Notes: generated from the letters alone by a model not told the origin. Positions 1 through 8,824 are shown, numbered from the stretch's first letter. The stretch is 46,988 nt of DNA from a bacterium (GCA_030550715.1 JAUQOU010000013.1:1-46988); one strand, 5' to 3'. Translations and numbers: made by a program.

Positions 1-489
1 CAGCAGATCTGTAAGGAGTTTTCGAGCTTCTTCCATTTTCGGTTCAAGGAGATAAGATTTTTGGGCGTGAGAAATAGATTTCTGAATGTCATTTAACCAG
101 TAATAAATCAGTCCAAGATAATAATGCGCTACTGCGTTATCTTTTATTTTATTTGCAGTATCAAAGTTGAACTTCGCCAGTGCGAGAAAATCCTCTTTTC
201 TATATGCATCTGAAAAGTTCTTTGATTCCCGCTCAAGGTAAAGTTTGATATATGATTTCCCTTTCAAAATATAAGCTTTTTGATAGCTCGGAATTTTTTC
301 TATTATCTTGTTCATCTTTTCAATTGCTTCAAAATATTTTCCGCTCTTATATAGTTCTATCCCCTGTGAATAAATCTCTTCCGCCGAATAAAAATCATAT
401 TTTGTGTTTGAGAGGATTACTATCAGAACCACAAAAGCAAAAAACAAAATAAAGAAAGTTTTTATCTTTGACTCATCAATTTGATCCAT
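1..489 (-). CDS. Membrane-anchored TPR protein, 3' end outside window
   Basis: The minus-strand reading frame is open from an ATG at 489 to the left edge (163 codons), so the C-terminus is missing. After a short polar start, residues about 9-27 form one hydrophobic segment that looks like an uncleaved signal anchor. The rest is helical with tetratricopeptide spacing, for example a unit around GIELYKSGKYFEAIEKM and another around AHYYLGLIYYWLNDIQKSI. TPR proteins of this kind are scaffolds for protein complexes; the partner is not evident. It starts 46 bases beyond the stop of the methyltransferase-like gene and may share its transcript. Recognition of the TPR pattern is by eye and the specific function is unknown. 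Confidence 0.72.
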   Translation of the reverse strand, partial: MDQIDESKIKTFFILFFAFVVLIVILSNTKYDFYSAEEIYSQGIELYKSGKYFEAIEKMNKIIEKIPSYQKAYILKGKSYIKLYLERESKNFSDAYRKEDFLALAKFNFDTANKIKDNAVAHYYLGLIYYWLNDIQKSISHAQKSYLLEPKMEEARKLLTDLL

Positions 490-535
490 AAAGATATTTT
501 AATACCTGCGAATAAGTTTTTGTTTTAAATTTATA

Positions 536-1522
536 CTATAACTTTTCAATCCAGATTTTGAACCAATCAGGTGGTTTAATGTTCAGTAGTTCCTCTTTTC
601 TTTTCATCAGCTCAAAAAAATCAATCTGCTCGATTTTGTCTTCTTCAATGTCAATCATATTTTCTGGCTCGCCGTATTTTACAATTCCAACTCCATGATC
701 AGAATCTACGACAGCTACAAAAAGGTCTTTTCTTTTTGCTCTGAGATATATTATGGTTTTGTAGACATCACCGCTCCACGAACCGTCAAATTCGGGATGC
801 TTCACCGCATCCGCGAGAGATTTCAGAGATGATGGATAGCTTTTCGGGAGACAATCGTGCATAACTATTACTCCGCGTGATGAGAGGAATTTAAGAGAAT
901 TTTCAACATCTCTTCTTGATTGCTCAAATGTGTGAAGTCCGTCTATAAGAATAACATCAAAGGGGTCTTCCCCAAAATCTTCGGCATAATTTTCAAAGAA
1001 TTCATCACTTGTGAGTTGAAAGAAAATTTCGCTTTCTGTGTTTTTAAACCCACCTGGTATTTTGAATTCCGGATCAACCGCAATTTTTTTCTCGGCTTGA
1101 ATCTGATAAAATGTGAAGCCCCTCTCAACTCCTATTTCAAGGTAAGTCCGTGGTTTTGAAAGCTTATCAAGAATAGATTGAACTATGGTTATTCTGTTTA
1201 TCAAGCCCTGGTTTTTTTGAAACTCAAAAATTTCTTTCATCTTCTTTCTGAAAGTTTTTTCATCCCCCAAAATTTTATGAGGTATAGCATAGGTAAGGTA
1301 TATGTTGAGTAGAGAGATTTCATCTTGAATTTTCAGGTTCGGCAGAGGATTAAGGTCTTTTATTTTCTCTTTAGCTTCTTGAATAATATACGCAAAATAT
1401 GGGAAGTTTATTATAGGCACTGAGAAGGAGAGCTCTCCACCGGAAGTTTCACATTTTATCAGGACTTTATCTCCGTAGACAAAGACGCCTTTTATACCTT
1501 TTATCTCCACAAAGGTATCCAA
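536..1522 (-). CDS. Class I SAM-dependent methyltransferase-like protein with unknown N-terminal region
   Basis: Residues about 122-260 resemble a class I methyltransferase of the Methyltransf_24 type. Motif I is LEIGVERG (128-135), an acidic residue that could bind the ribose follows at D150, and the DVILIDGLH strand is at 189-197 with an HDC segment at 222-224. The first 120 residues form a beta-rich then helical region that I do not recognise, and the last 70 are also unassigned. The substrate cannot be predicted. The only start that keeps the full frame is TTG at 1522 and it has no Shine-Dalgarno sequence, so the true start may lie further in. It lies 44 bases after the DUF1641 gene on the same strand. 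Confidence 0.7.
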   Translation of the reverse strand: MDTFVEIKGIKGVFVYGDKVLIKCETSGGELSFSVPIINFPYFAYIIQEAKEKIKDLNPLPNLKIQDEISLLNIYLTYAIPHKILGDEKTFRKKMKEIFEFQKNQGLINRITIVQSILDKLSKPRTYLEIGVERGFTFYQIQAEKKIAVDPEFKIPGGFKNTESEIFFQLTSDEFFENYAEDFGEDPFDVILIDGLHTFEQSRRDVENSLKFLSSRGVIVMHDCLPKSYPSSLKSLADAVKHPEFDGSWSGDVYKTIIYLRAKRKDLFVAVVDSDHGVGIVKYGEPENMIDIEEDKIEQIDFFELMKRKEELLNIKPPDWFKIWIEKL

Positions 1523-1566
1523 AATAAAATATTACTCATTTGAATTTCAGCTTGTTTTTGTTTTTC

Positions 1567-2034
1567 TCACTTTTTCTCAGTGTTGCTATTTTGAAGATGA
1601 GTTAATATAGAGTGAATGAGTTTCAGAGCGTAGTAAAACTCTGGAGTTTTGATTATCTTGAGGATTTTGAATAGAGACGGTTTTTCTTTTCCTTCTTCTT
1701 TGATTTTTTTGATCTCCTCAAACGACTTGTTCAGAGCATTTGGTACTTTCTGAGCCATTTCAAAAAGCATAGGGTGGTTTATATTTCCTATCATCCACAC
1801 AAGCATCATAGCATTTGCTATTGAGCCCATGAGTTCTGGTTTTACAATTGAATTGAATCCCTCCTCAGCTCCCTCTGAGAGAGCAGATATAGCTGCTAGT
1901 AATCCTGTCTCTTTGATTTTTTCAATAACATCAAGAACTATCTCTATATTTTCTTTGTTCTCGGCTATTTTCTTGAATACTTCGCCTATTTTCTTTGCCT
2001 CATCTTCTCCGATTCCTTCTATTTTTATTTCCAT
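1567..2034 (-). CDS. DUF1641 family protein
   Basis: A 155-residue, mainly helical protein with the DUF1641 pattern: a helical N-terminus, a small-residue-rich centre (LLAAISALSEGAEEGFNSI) and a C-terminal ILKIIKTPEFYYAL segment. I chose the ATG at 2034 because a GGAGG ribosome-binding site lies just upstream; a longer frame exists but would run through that site. It follows the oxidoreductase gene by 38 bases. DUF1641 genes commonly neighbour sulfide:quinone oxidoreductases or formate dehydrogenase-type genes, and this pairing fits. No catalytic residues are visible; a structural or membrane-docking role is only a guess. Confidence 0.8.
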   Translation of the reverse strand: MEIKIEGIGEDEAKKIGEVFKKIAENKENIEIVLDVIEKIKETGLLAAISALSEGAEEGFNSIVKPELMGSIANAMMLVWMIGNINHPMLFEMAQKVPNALNKSFEEIKKIKEEGKEKPSLFKILKIIKTPEFYYALKLIHSILTHLQNSNTEKK

Positions 2035-2072
2035 TGTTTTTTTTCCTCCTTTCCTTTTGAAATTCAAAATTT

Positions 2073-3254
2073 TTACTTTCCAAATATTTGAGCGAACCAC
2101 ATTTTCTCAAAAGCGACTTTGAGTCCCCTGAAAGCCCTCATACCGCCGAGCATCCAGCAATCAGGATACTGAGCTACACCATCTATAACCTTTGAGAAAT
2201 CACAGAACACCCCCGCTCCCATATATCCAACATCCATAACACATATACCTGTTTTATTATATGTCATACCAAGGAAAGAACCTTTTATCTCGTCTGTAAT
2301 TTGAGAAGCTACGAAATCTCCCTCAAAGTGAGCGAAAACTCCCGCCATACCTATTCCCAAAGTTCGTGAAATTATATCGCCTATTCCGAATATATTTCTG
2401 TATTCGGGATGTCTCAGAGTTTTTTTATCAACGAGCATATATCCATCTGCGTTTTCGTTTCTGAGCTGTGGATTGGTATAAACAGGTTTTGCTGGCTCAT
2501 GCGCTGGAATAACAACAGCAAGATCATACTGAATTTCTCTACCATCTTTTGAGATTATCTTCCCTTCTTTTATCTCTTTTGTGAAGAAGTTTCCTTCAAA
2601 CTTTACTTTGAACTGCTCGAGAAAAGTTTTAAAAGCAGACACCATAAAGGGTCCAAAAGGTTGCATAGGTTCAGCCCATGGATGAATCACAGTTATGTCT
2701 GTTTTTTCTGATACTCCTCTTTGCTCGCTGATATATCTTATCATGAAAGCAAGTTCAAAAGGTGCGGGAGAGCACCTGTATACTGGCTCAACAGGACCAA
2801 CAACAACTTTCCCGCCCTTAAAATTTGCTAATGCGCTTTTTAGCCGTAGCGAATCTTTGAGTTCCCACGCGTGGTAAGTTTTCTCTATACCAGGTGTCTT
2901 TTCAGGTCTGAGCTCTGTTCCCAAAGAAACAACAAGGTAATCGTAATCAAGCTCTCTACCGTTCCCCCCTTCAAGATACACTTTCTGTTTATCTGGCTCT
3001 ATTTTGCTCACACCAGAATTTATGAATTCTATTCCTCTGTTTCTTAAAATTTCAAGTGGTCTTGATATATCTTCTGGATTTCTTATTCCGGTTGCAATCC
3101 AAAGATAAGACGGTCTGAACTCATGATTTTTATTCTTATCAACGAGGAAAATTTGAACTTTGCCTAACATTAATTCTTGTTTCAGATTCTTTGCCAATCT
3201 TGTTGCGACAACCACTCCTCCTGTTCCTCCACCAAGAATTACTATCTTTTTCAT
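2073..3254 (-). CDS. sqr: Sulfide:quinone oxidoreductase-like FAD flavoprotein
   Basis: A 393-residue flavoprotein of the pyridine nucleotide-disulfide oxidoreductase fold. The FAD dinucleotide-binding motif GGGTGG is at residues 8-13, and a second FAD motif (NIFGIGDI) is near 288-294. Cys161 lies in the YRCSPAPFE segment where sulfide:quinone oxidoreductases carry a redox cysteine; Cys338 and Cys351 are candidates for the C-terminal partner. The hydrophobic C-terminus (FRGLKVAFEKMWFAQIFG) could dip into the membrane. The expected reaction is sulfide oxidation to polysulfide with electrons passed to quinone; NADH dehydrogenase-like activity is the alternative. A GGGAGG ribosome-binding site precedes the ATG, and DUF1641 follows in the same operon. 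Confidence 0.82.
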   Translation of the reverse strand: MKKIVILGGGTGGVVVATRLAKNLKQELMLGKVQIFLVDKNKNHEFRPSYLWIATGIRNPEDISRPLEILRNRGIEFINSGVSKIEPDKQKVYLEGGNGRELDYDYLVVSLGTELRPEKTPGIEKTYHAWELKDSLRLKSALANFKGGKVVVGPVEPVYRCSPAPFELAFMIRYISEQRGVSEKTDITVIHPWAEPMQPFGPFMVSAFKTFLEQFKVKFEGNFFTKEIKEGKIISKDGREIQYDLAVVIPAHEPAKPVYTNPQLRNENADGYMLVDKKTLRHPEYRNIFGIGDIISRTLGIGMAGVFAHFEGDFVASQITDEIKGSFLGMTYNKTGICVMDVGYMGAGVFCDFSKVIDGVAQYPDCWMLGGMRAFRGLKVAFEKMWFAQIFGK

Positions 3255-3359
3255 TTTTTCTTACCTCCCTAAAAAATATGCAAAGAATGTTCCAACTATA
3301 TTTTAAAAAATTAGGTTTTTCTTTGTTATTCTGCTCCGAGAAAAGTTGCTGTTATAAGT

Positions 3360-3382
3360 TATCAGAAGGTAATTTTCTGATA
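3360..3382. promoter_or_regulatory. Perfect 8-bp inverted repeat upstream of the sqr-like gene
   Basis: TATCAGAA and TTCTGATA flank a 7-base centre, about 105 bases upstream of the oxidoreductase start. There is no following T-run on either strand, so an operator is likelier than an intrinsic terminator. The rest of the 217-base gap (3255-3471) is AT-rich and holds no gene that I can see. Confidence 0.35.
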
Positions 3383-3471
3383 GACCATATAGCTTTTTGC
3401 TTTTTAATTTCTCATTCGTGGTAAATTTTATCTTCTTTGAGACAAAGGGAGAAAAATTAGATTTGAGGGTT

Positions 3472-4194
3472 CTATTCATAAAATATAAGTGAGATAGAGT
3501 AATTTATTGCGATGGCATAAACTACTGAATAGCTTATTGCTTTTTGCATGGCTTTTGATGTTCCTTCAGCTCCTTCCTTTGCTGTCCATCCATAATATGT
3601 CACAAAAAGAGCATTAGATATACCTATTATACCGCACTTTAAAAACCCAATGAGTATATCTGTAATATCTCCCGATTTCTCCAAGCCATTCCATATCTCA
3701 CCCCAAGAAACACCAAACAAATTCCCTGTCAAAAAGGCAGAAGAAAGAATACATACTGTGTTTGCTATGGGAAGGTAAAGCAATGTCGCAATCACAATAG
3801 CCCAGAACCTCGGGACAACAACAAAAAGAAATGAATCAAGCGGGAAAACTTCTATTGCGGTGAGAATACCTCTATCTTTCATAGATGCTATCTGAGAAGC
3901 AATTCTTGTTCCAGACCTTATAAGAACCTGTGAGCCAGCTACCATAGGTCCTATCTCACGCAGTATAGCCATACCCGAAAAATACGGGGATATAGATTCT
4001 GCTCCAACCACTTTAAGAGATATAATAAATTGAAGCCCTATGCTTGCTCCTATCGATACCCCGAAAATTAGAATAACCGGCAGAGATTCTACCATGATTT
4101 CACCAAGTATTCTCAAAAAATCAACAATATCAATTCGCGGTGTTTTTCTTATAACTCTGATGAGAAAAAGAAACATATCTCCTGCGGTTTTCAT
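3472..4194 (-). CDS. mlaE: MlaE/YrbE-family ABC transporter permease
   Basis: A 240-residue integral membrane protein of the MlaE (YrbE, DUF140) family, the permease of lipid transporters that work with an MlaF-type ATPase and an MCE-domain MlaD protein. The family's central block is present: GMAILREIGPMVAGS followed by SGTRIASQIASMKDRGILTAIEV. Five or six membrane segments follow. Length is slightly below the usual 250-260. The ATPase and MCE genes are not in the window, so the partners must be elsewhere. It starts 10 bases after the stop of the degenerate-GGDEF sensor gene and is probably cotranscribed with it, an unusual pairing. Confidence 0.9.
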   Translation of the reverse strand: MKTAGDMFLFLIRVIRKTPRIDIVDFLRILGEIMVESLPVILIFGVSIGASIGLQFIISLKVVGAESISPYFSGMAILREIGPMVAGSQVLIRSGTRIASQIASMKDRGILTAIEVFPLDSFLFVVVPRFWAIVIATLLYLPIANTVCILSSAFLTGNLFGVSWGEIWNGLEKSGDITDILIGFLKCGIIGISNALFVTYYGWTAKEGAEGTSKAMQKAISYSVVYAIAINYSISLIFYE

Positions 4195-4204
4195 TTTTGA
4201 TAGA

Positions 4205-6028
4205 TTACGCTTGTTCTACTGATTTTTCCTCAACCTTTTTGATTATTTCTTCAGGATCTTGATTATCTGTGGCAAAGGATTCTATTTTCACTTTCAATTC
4301 AAGGTCTGGTAAAGATGGTATTTCAGGTGCAGATATGATTTGTGTTTTTATTCTCTCTTCTACAACCTTTGCATTTTTGAATTCAGTGTTTGGAAGCAAA
4401 AGTGCAAACCTATCTTGCGATATTCTTGCAGCAACATCATAAGCTCTTACCGATTTTCTCATTATAATAGCAATTGACTTTATTATATCTTCCCATATGA
4501 TATATCCGAATTTCTCTATAATTTCTTTTGAATTTTCTATTTCAATTATAACGACAGCATAGTGTCTTTGAAATCTCTTCATTATAGATGTTTCTCTTTT
4601 TATGGCGGACTTGAAAAAACCAGAGTTGAAAAGTCCTGTCAAACTGTCAAGGGACTGCATAAGTTTTAGTTTGAGGACATAATCACTTCTCTGGCAAGCA
4701 GAAGAGATGTAATTCAGGAGAGAATTAAAGAACTCTTTTTCTTCTGGTATGAAAACTCTTTCCCTCTCCGCAACAAATTTTCCGTATACTATTTTCTCTC
4801 CTTCACGAATAGCAGATATTTCGTAAGCAATTATGTACTGCCCATTTTTTGTTATTACTTCTCCATCTTGAATTTTTTTGACCTCGTCTTCAGAAACAGA
4901 TAACTCCTGAGAAAATTTTGCTTTCCCATCATAGAATATTGCACATTTTGAGTTCGTCTTCGTTCCAGCTATATCAACACATATTTGAAATATCTTCTCT
5001 TTATCGTATTCGTTCAGTATTGAACCTCCCACCTCTCTTATAGCACTGAGGAGGTCGTTTCTATATTTTATCTGAGCGTCCCTTCTCCTCAATCCTTTTA
5101 TCATATTGTTGAATGTTTGAATGAGTTTGCCTATATCTCCTTTTGCTTCATATCTTATTTCGTACTCAAAGTTTCCCTTTTCCACTTCTTCCGAACCCTT
5201 TATAAGATGTAAAAGCGGTTTTCTTATGTAAGATAGAGAAAGGATAGCAAAGAAAACAAGTGAAATTCCTATCACAAAGATAATTCCTCTTGAAACATTT
5301 TTGGTTATCTTCTGGAGGAGAGATATTATGCTTTCATCTTGCGGGAATATGATGATTTTGAAATTTCCGAGTTCTACCTCTGCGTTGGAGATTATTGATT
5401 TTTTACTTTCTGATTTCTCTCCTTTTTTCAATATGATAGCATCTTTTGCTGAAAGCATATCAATCAGAGTCGGAATTAACCTCAGCTCTAATTTTTCTCC
5501 GACAGCGATTGAGCTACTTTTATCTTTTGAGAGCTGAAATGTGATCATGTAAGGACCATCTTTTGTATCAACAAAAATTGTTTGAGGGTTTTCTGACGGA
5601 AGATTTACTTTTTCTATTATATCTTTATTTGCTCTGATTATTTTGCCATCTTTATCTCCTACTCCTAAAAAGTCAAGTACAGTTTTTGCGAAGGGGTCAT
5701 TAATTATTCCTTCGGGATTTTCAGAAAACCTTTCTAAAATAGTGGAGTGAGAGCTTTTTCTTCTCTCAATTATTACGAAAGCGCCTTCTTTAAGCCGGCT
5801 TATCTCATATTTTTCCCAATCCCTTATAAAGTTCTTCAGAGCTATAACACCAATAAAAAGTGAAGAGATGAGTATTGCAATAGAAAAAAGGAAAAAACCT
5901 AACGTGGTTTTTAACACAACAGGAGAATACTTGAATATCGCCCAGCTTAAGAGAGCTACGAAGAGTATTACAATAACTCCTGACCAAAGAAATAAATTCT
6001 GATTTATTTCAAGTATTTTGAATATCAT
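4205..6028 (-). CDS. Membrane sensor with HAMP, GAF-like and degenerate GGDEF domains
   Basis: Of 607 residues, two membrane segments lie at about 14-32 and 41-63 and a third at about 247-267, enclosing a roughly 180-residue sensor region. A HAMP linker follows (about 268-320), then a GAF-like region (about 330-450) and a GGDEF-type domain from about 457. The domain entry DSLTGLFN (461-468) is typical, but the active-site loop reads SQDRF (537-541) where active diguanylate cyclases have GGDEF or GGEEF. It is therefore very probably not a cyclase; it may bind a nucleotide or act by protein contact. It is encoded 10 bases upstream of mlaE. The ligand is unknown. Confidence 0.8.
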   Translation of the reverse strand: MIFKILEINQNLFLWSGVIVILFVALLSWAIFKYSPVVLKTTLGFFLFSIAILISSLFIGVIALKNFIRDWEKYEISRLKEGAFVIIERRKSSHSTILERFSENPEGIINDPFAKTVLDFLGVGDKDGKIIRANKDIIEKVNLPSENPQTIFVDTKDGPYMITFQLSKDKSSSIAVGEKLELRLIPTLIDMLSAKDAIILKKGEKSESKKSIISNAEVELGNFKIIIFPQDESIISLLQKITKNVSRGIIFVIGISLVFFAILSLSYIRKPLLHLIKGSEEVEKGNFEYEIRYEAKGDIGKLIQTFNNMIKGLRRRDAQIKYRNDLLSAIREVGGSILNEYDKEKIFQICVDIAGTKTNSKCAIFYDGKAKFSQELSVSEDEVKKIQDGEVITKNGQYIIAYEISAIREGEKIVYGKFVAERERVFIPEEKEFFNSLLNYISSACQRSDYVLKLKLMQSLDSLTGLFNSGFFKSAIKRETSIMKRFQRHYAVVIIEIENSKEIIEKFGYIIWEDIIKSIAIIMRKSVRAYDVAARISQDRFALLLPNTEFKNAKVVEERIKTQIISAPEIPSLPDLELKVKIESFATDNQDPEEIIKKVEEKSVEQA

Positions 6029-6061
6029 CTTAAATTATACTTTAATGTTAAATCAAAGAAT

Positions 6062-6089
6062 TTGTTTTAAATGAATGAACGAATAATAT
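6062..6089 (+). promoter_or_regulatory. Possible sigma70-type promoter for infA and the ribosomal cluster
   Basis: TTGTTT at 6062-6067 and TAATAT at 6084-6089 are separated by 16 bases, 27 bases before the infA start. The match is weak in an AT-rich region, and infA has no Shine-Dalgarno sequence, so a short leader is plausible. Confidence 0.3.
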
Positions 6090-6116
6090 TAAATAATCTT
6101 TTTGAATTGAATTCTT

Positions 6117-6356
6117 ATGGATTCCAAAAAGGACATATTGAAATTTAAGGGCAGAGTTATTGAGGCAAGCAGAGGTTTTTTCAGGGTTGAACTTGAAAAC
6201 GGGAAAATCATTTTAGCATACCCATCTGGCAGTATGAAAAAAAATTATATAAAAATAGGAGTCGGTGATACTGTTGAAGTGGAGATTTCTCCGTATGATC
6301 TCACAAAAGGAAGAATTGTCTGGAGATATTCCGAACAGACAAAAAAAGAAGATTAG
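6117..6356 (+). CDS. infA: Translation initiation factor IF-1
   Basis: A 79-residue single OB-fold protein. The IF-1 signature is clear: FRVELENGK near the start, then MKKNYIKIGVGDTVEVE and SPYDLTKGRIVWRY at the end. IF-1 occupies the ribosomal A site during initiation and assists IF-2 and IF-3. Length is a few residues above the usual 72. It heads the plus-strand ribosomal cluster, with a 104-base gap before rpmJ in which I see no gene. The gene is divergent from the sensor at 6028, and the 88 bases between hold the only candidate promoter. Confidence 0.97.
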   Translation: MDSKKDILKFKGRVIEASRGFFRVELENGKIILAYPSGSMKKNYIKIGVGDTVEVEISPYDLTKGRIVWRYSEQTKKED

Positions 6357-6460
6357 CTTATGAAGAAATACACAAGGTCATAAAGTTTTGAAAATTGAGT
6401 TTTGATATGCAAGCTGATTAAAAAAGGTTTTTATCATTTTATATTTGGGGTGAAGAATAT

Positions 6461-6574
6461 ATGAAAGTTAGGGCATCTGTAAAGAAAAGATGTGCAGATT
6501 GCAGAGTTATAAGAAGAAAAAACAGAGTGTACATAATTTGCAATAATCCAAAACATAAGCAAAGACAGGGGTAA
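6461..6574 (+). CDS. rpmJ: 50S ribosomal protein L36 (zinc-binding form)
   Basis: A 37-codon gene reading [16 protein letters not shown] at its start and ending in NPKHKQRQG. Cys11, Cys14, Cys27 and His32 are the zinc ligands of the C+ form of L36. A GGGGTGA ribosome-binding site sits 7 bases before the ATG. It lies 6 bases before rpsM, matching the conserved infA-rpmJ-rpsM-rpsK-rpsD order of bacteria. It is short enough to be missed by simple length cut-offs. Confidence 0.97.
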   Translation: MKVRASVKKRCADCRVIRRKNRVYIICNNPKHKQRQG

Positions 6575-6580
6575 AAAGAT

Positions 6581-6961
6581 ATGAGAATACTTGGAAGAGA
6601 TATACTTGATAGAAAAAAAATAATACCCGGTCTATCTGATATATTCGGAATAGGGAACCACACAGCTTTCCAGATAGCTTCACTTGCTGGAATAAATTAT
6701 CAGAAAAGAATAAAAGACCTCACAGAAGAAGATATTGCGAAGATAAACTCAGTAGTTGAAAGGTTAGGCATAAAACTTGAAGGGGACCTGCGAAGAGAAA
6801 TATCAGAAAACATCCAGAGATTAAAAGATATAAAATGTTATAGAGGATTGAGACATATTGCGGGGTTGCCTGTAAGAGGACAAAGAACGCATTCGAATGC
6901 AAGAACCAGAAAAGGTCCAAGAAAACACAAAATACTTGCGAGAAAGAAAAAGAAAAAATAA
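6581..6961 (+). CDS. rpsM: 30S ribosomal protein S13
   Basis: A 126-residue S13 of ordinary length. It has the helix-two-turn-helix block (GIGNHTAFQIASLAGI), the conserved CYRGLRHIAGLPVRGQRTHSN region that contacts 16S rRNA, and a lysine-rich tail (ARKKKKK) that reaches the P-site tRNA. It sits in the head of the 30S subunit and contacts S19 and L5. An AGGGG site formed by the end of rpmJ precedes it, so the two are probably translationally coupled. S11 follows after 15 bases. Confidence 0.97.
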   Translation: MRILGRDILDRKKIIPGLSDIFGIGNHTAFQIASLAGINYQKRIKDLTEEDIAKINSVVERLGIKLEGDLRREISENIQRLKDIKCYRGLRHIAGLPVRGQRTHSNARTRKGPRKHKILARKKKKK

Positions 6962-6976
6962 AAAGGAGGGTAAAAT

Positions 6977-7354
6977 ATGGCTCAGAGAAAAAAGAAAATA
7001 AAGAAAGTTCCATATGCAATAGCTCATATAAATTCAACTTTCAATAACACTATTGTGTCGTTTACAGATCTTGATGGAAATGTGCTCTGCTGGGCATCTG
7101 GCGGTTCAATTGGCTTTAAGGGAACAAAAAAAGGAACTCCTTACGCTGCTGGAAGAGCAGCTTCAGAGGCAGCGAAGAAAGCAAAAACCATCTACGGAGT
7201 TGAAAAATGCGCTGTCTATGTCAAAGGAGCAGGTCCCGGAAGAGAAACCGCAATAAGAGCAATAGAAAACGAAGGAATAGAGATAGTCCTTATAAGAGAT
7301 GTGACACCCATACCGCATAACGGATGTAGAGCCCCAGGAAGAAGAAGAGTATAA
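6977..7354 (+). CDS. rpsK: 30S ribosomal protein S11
   Basis: A 125-residue S11, which sits on the 30S platform near the E-site mRNA. Diagnostic segments are [17 protein letters not shown] near the N-terminus, [14 protein letters not shown] in the centre and [18 protein letters not shown] at the C-terminus. The ribosome-binding site is a full AAGGAGGG 7 bases from the ATG. A 96-base AT-rich gap follows before rpsD, containing only the rpsD ribosome-binding site that I can identify. Confidence 0.97.
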   Translation: MAQRKKKIKKVPYAIAHINSTFNNTIVSFTDLDGNVLCWASGGSIGFKGTKKGTPYAAGRAASEAAKKAKTIYGVEKCAVYVKGAGPGRETAIRAIENEGIEIVLIRDVTPIPHNGCRAPGRRRV

Positions 7355-7450
7355 ATAGAAACAAAATTTTCTGAATATTTACTTTCTTTTTGCAGCCCCC
7401 TCAAATTTTTAAATCTGTTTTCTCTTTCATAAAAGGAGGATAGTTATCAG

Positions 7451-8059
7451 ATGGCTATAAAACAAAATGCTGTTTGCAGATATTGCAGAAGATATGGAAT
7501 GAAACTCTATCTCAAAGGACAAAAATGCTATACTGGGAAGTGCCCTTTTGAAAGAAGACCGTTCCCACCAGGGCAACACGGAAGAACAAAAAGATTTGTA
7601 AGATTATCTGATTACGGAGTCAGATTATTTGAAAAACAAAAACTCAAAAAGTTTTACTTTATGAGGGAGGAGCAGTTCAGAAGGTTCTTTGAGATGGCTC
7701 TGAGAGCCCCAGGTAATACAGGTAATAAATTCATAGAACTGCTTGAAAGAAGATTAGATAATGTCGTATTCAGAGCTGGATTTGCCCTCTCAAGAAGAAA
7801 CGCAAGACAACTTGTATCTCATGGTAAAATAAAAGTAAATGGCAAAAAGGTAGATATACCCTCATATCTCATTGATGTTGGAGATGAGATAGAACTTGTA
7901 GAAAAAGAGCTCCTGCCACAATCGCCCACAATAAAACCTCCATCGTGGATTGAAGTGAACTATGATGAAGCAAAAGCAAAAGTTATAAGGTTGCCAGAAA
8001 GAAAAGACCTTGACCTGAAAATAGACGAAAACCTTATCGTAGAATTCTATTCAAGATGA
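7451..8059 (+). CDS. rpsD: 30S ribosomal protein S4 (zinc-binding form)
   Basis: A 202-residue S4, a primary 16S rRNA binder and early assembly protein. The N-terminus carries Cys9, Cys12, Cys26 and Cys31, the zinc-finger (C+) version. The S4 RNA-binding domain is at about residues 96-160 ([20 protein letters not shown] and [18 protein letters not shown]). A GGAGG ribosome-binding site is present. In most bacteria rpoA and rplQ follow rpsD; here rpsQ starts 16 bases downstream instead, so the usual alpha operon has been broken and rejoined. Confidence 0.97.
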   Translation: MAIKQNAVCRYCRRYGMKLYLKGQKCYTGKCPFERRPFPPGQHGRTKRFVRLSDYGVRLFEKQKLKKFYFMREEQFRRFFEMALRAPGNTGNKFIELLERRLDNVVFRAGFALSRRNARQLVSHGKIKVNGKKVDIPSYLIDVGDEIELVEKELLPQSPTIKPPSWIEVNYDEAKAKVIRLPERKDLDLKIDENLIVEFYSR

Positions 8060-8075
8060 AGGAGGTCAATTAATC

Positions 8076-8387
8076 ATGCCAAAGAAGGAGTTCACAGGAG
8101 TAGTGATTTCTGCTGGAAAAATGGATAAAACAGTAAAGGTTGCAGTTGAAAGAGTTTTCAAGCACCCAAAATACGGCAAATACATCAAGAAAGTAAAAAA
8201 GTACCTTGTTCACGACCCGGAAAATAAATGTAAAGAGGGAGATATAGTTATAATAAAGGAAGGAAGACCCTTTTCAAAGTTGAAAAGATTTTTTGTCTAT
8301 AAAATAGTAGGACACAAATCATATATAAAAGAGAAGGAGAAAGAAGAAGGAGAAAAGGGAACCGAGATCTTGCAATCCGCAGCATAA
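8076..8387 (+). CDS. rpsQ: 30S ribosomal protein S17
   Basis: A 103-residue S17 with the OB-fold core [21 protein letters not shown] and the block [29 protein letters not shown]. It binds 16S rRNA helix 11 and aids early 30S assembly. About 20 charged C-terminal residues ([19 protein letters not shown]) exceed the usual 80-87 residues. AAGGAGG lies 9 bases before the ATG. Its normal neighbours are rplP and rpmC upstream and rplN downstream; only the downstream order is kept. Confidence 0.95.
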   Translation: MPKKEFTGVVISAGKMDKTVKVAVERVFKHPKYGKYIKKVKKYLVHDPENKCKEGDIVIIKEGRPFSKLKRFFVYKIVGHKSYIKEKEKEEGEKGTEILQSAA

Positions 8388-8423
8388 TTTTAAATAGAAA
8401 GACAGAAAGGAGGATTTATTTTT

Positions 8424-8792
8424 ATGATACAGAGAGAAACAAAAGTTGAAGTTGCTGATAACTCTGGTGCAAAGTGGGGAAAATGTATAGGGATTCTTGG
8501 AGGGAGCGGGAAAAAATATGCATATATCGGAGATATAATCGTGATTGCGGTAAAAAGCGCCATACCCAACTCAAAAATATCCAAAGGTGATGTGAAAAGA
8601 GCAGTTGTCGTAAGAACAACAAAAGAAACAAGAAGAAAAGACGGCTCATACATAAGATTTGATGATAACGCTGTTGTTATAATAAACGATAAGGGAGAGC
8701 CAGAAGGAACAAGAGTGTTCGGACCCATACCGAGAGAAATAAGAGAAAAGGGATTTGTGAAAATAGCATCTCTTGCCCCCGAAATAGTGTAA
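8424..8792 (+). CDS. rplN: 50S ribosomal protein L14
   Basis: A 122-residue L14 of exact family length. The start [19 protein letters not shown] and the end [19 protein letters not shown] are typical, with the basic central loop [23 protein letters not shown]14 sits at the subunit interface, forms bridges to 16S rRNA and contacts L19. A GGAGG ribosome-binding site precedes it. It is the first gene of the classical spc operon, here attached behind rpsD-rpsQ. Confidence 0.97.
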   Translation: MIQRETKVEVADNSGAKWGKCIGILGGSGKKYAYIGDIIVIAVKSAIPNSKISKGDVKRAVVVRTTKETRRKDGSYIRFDDNAVVIINDKGEPEGTRVFGPIPREIREKGFVKIASLAPEIV

Positions 8793-8824
8793 AAATTTTG
8801 TGAGAGAAAGGAAGGTAAGCAAAA

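Noticed and set aside
252-452. Plus-strand frame of 66 codons
   Set aside because: It lies antisense within the partial TPR gene, whose minus-strand frame has clear family character.
3360-3382. Inverted repeat as an intrinsic terminator
   Set aside because: The stem is AT-rich and there is no T-run after it on either strand.
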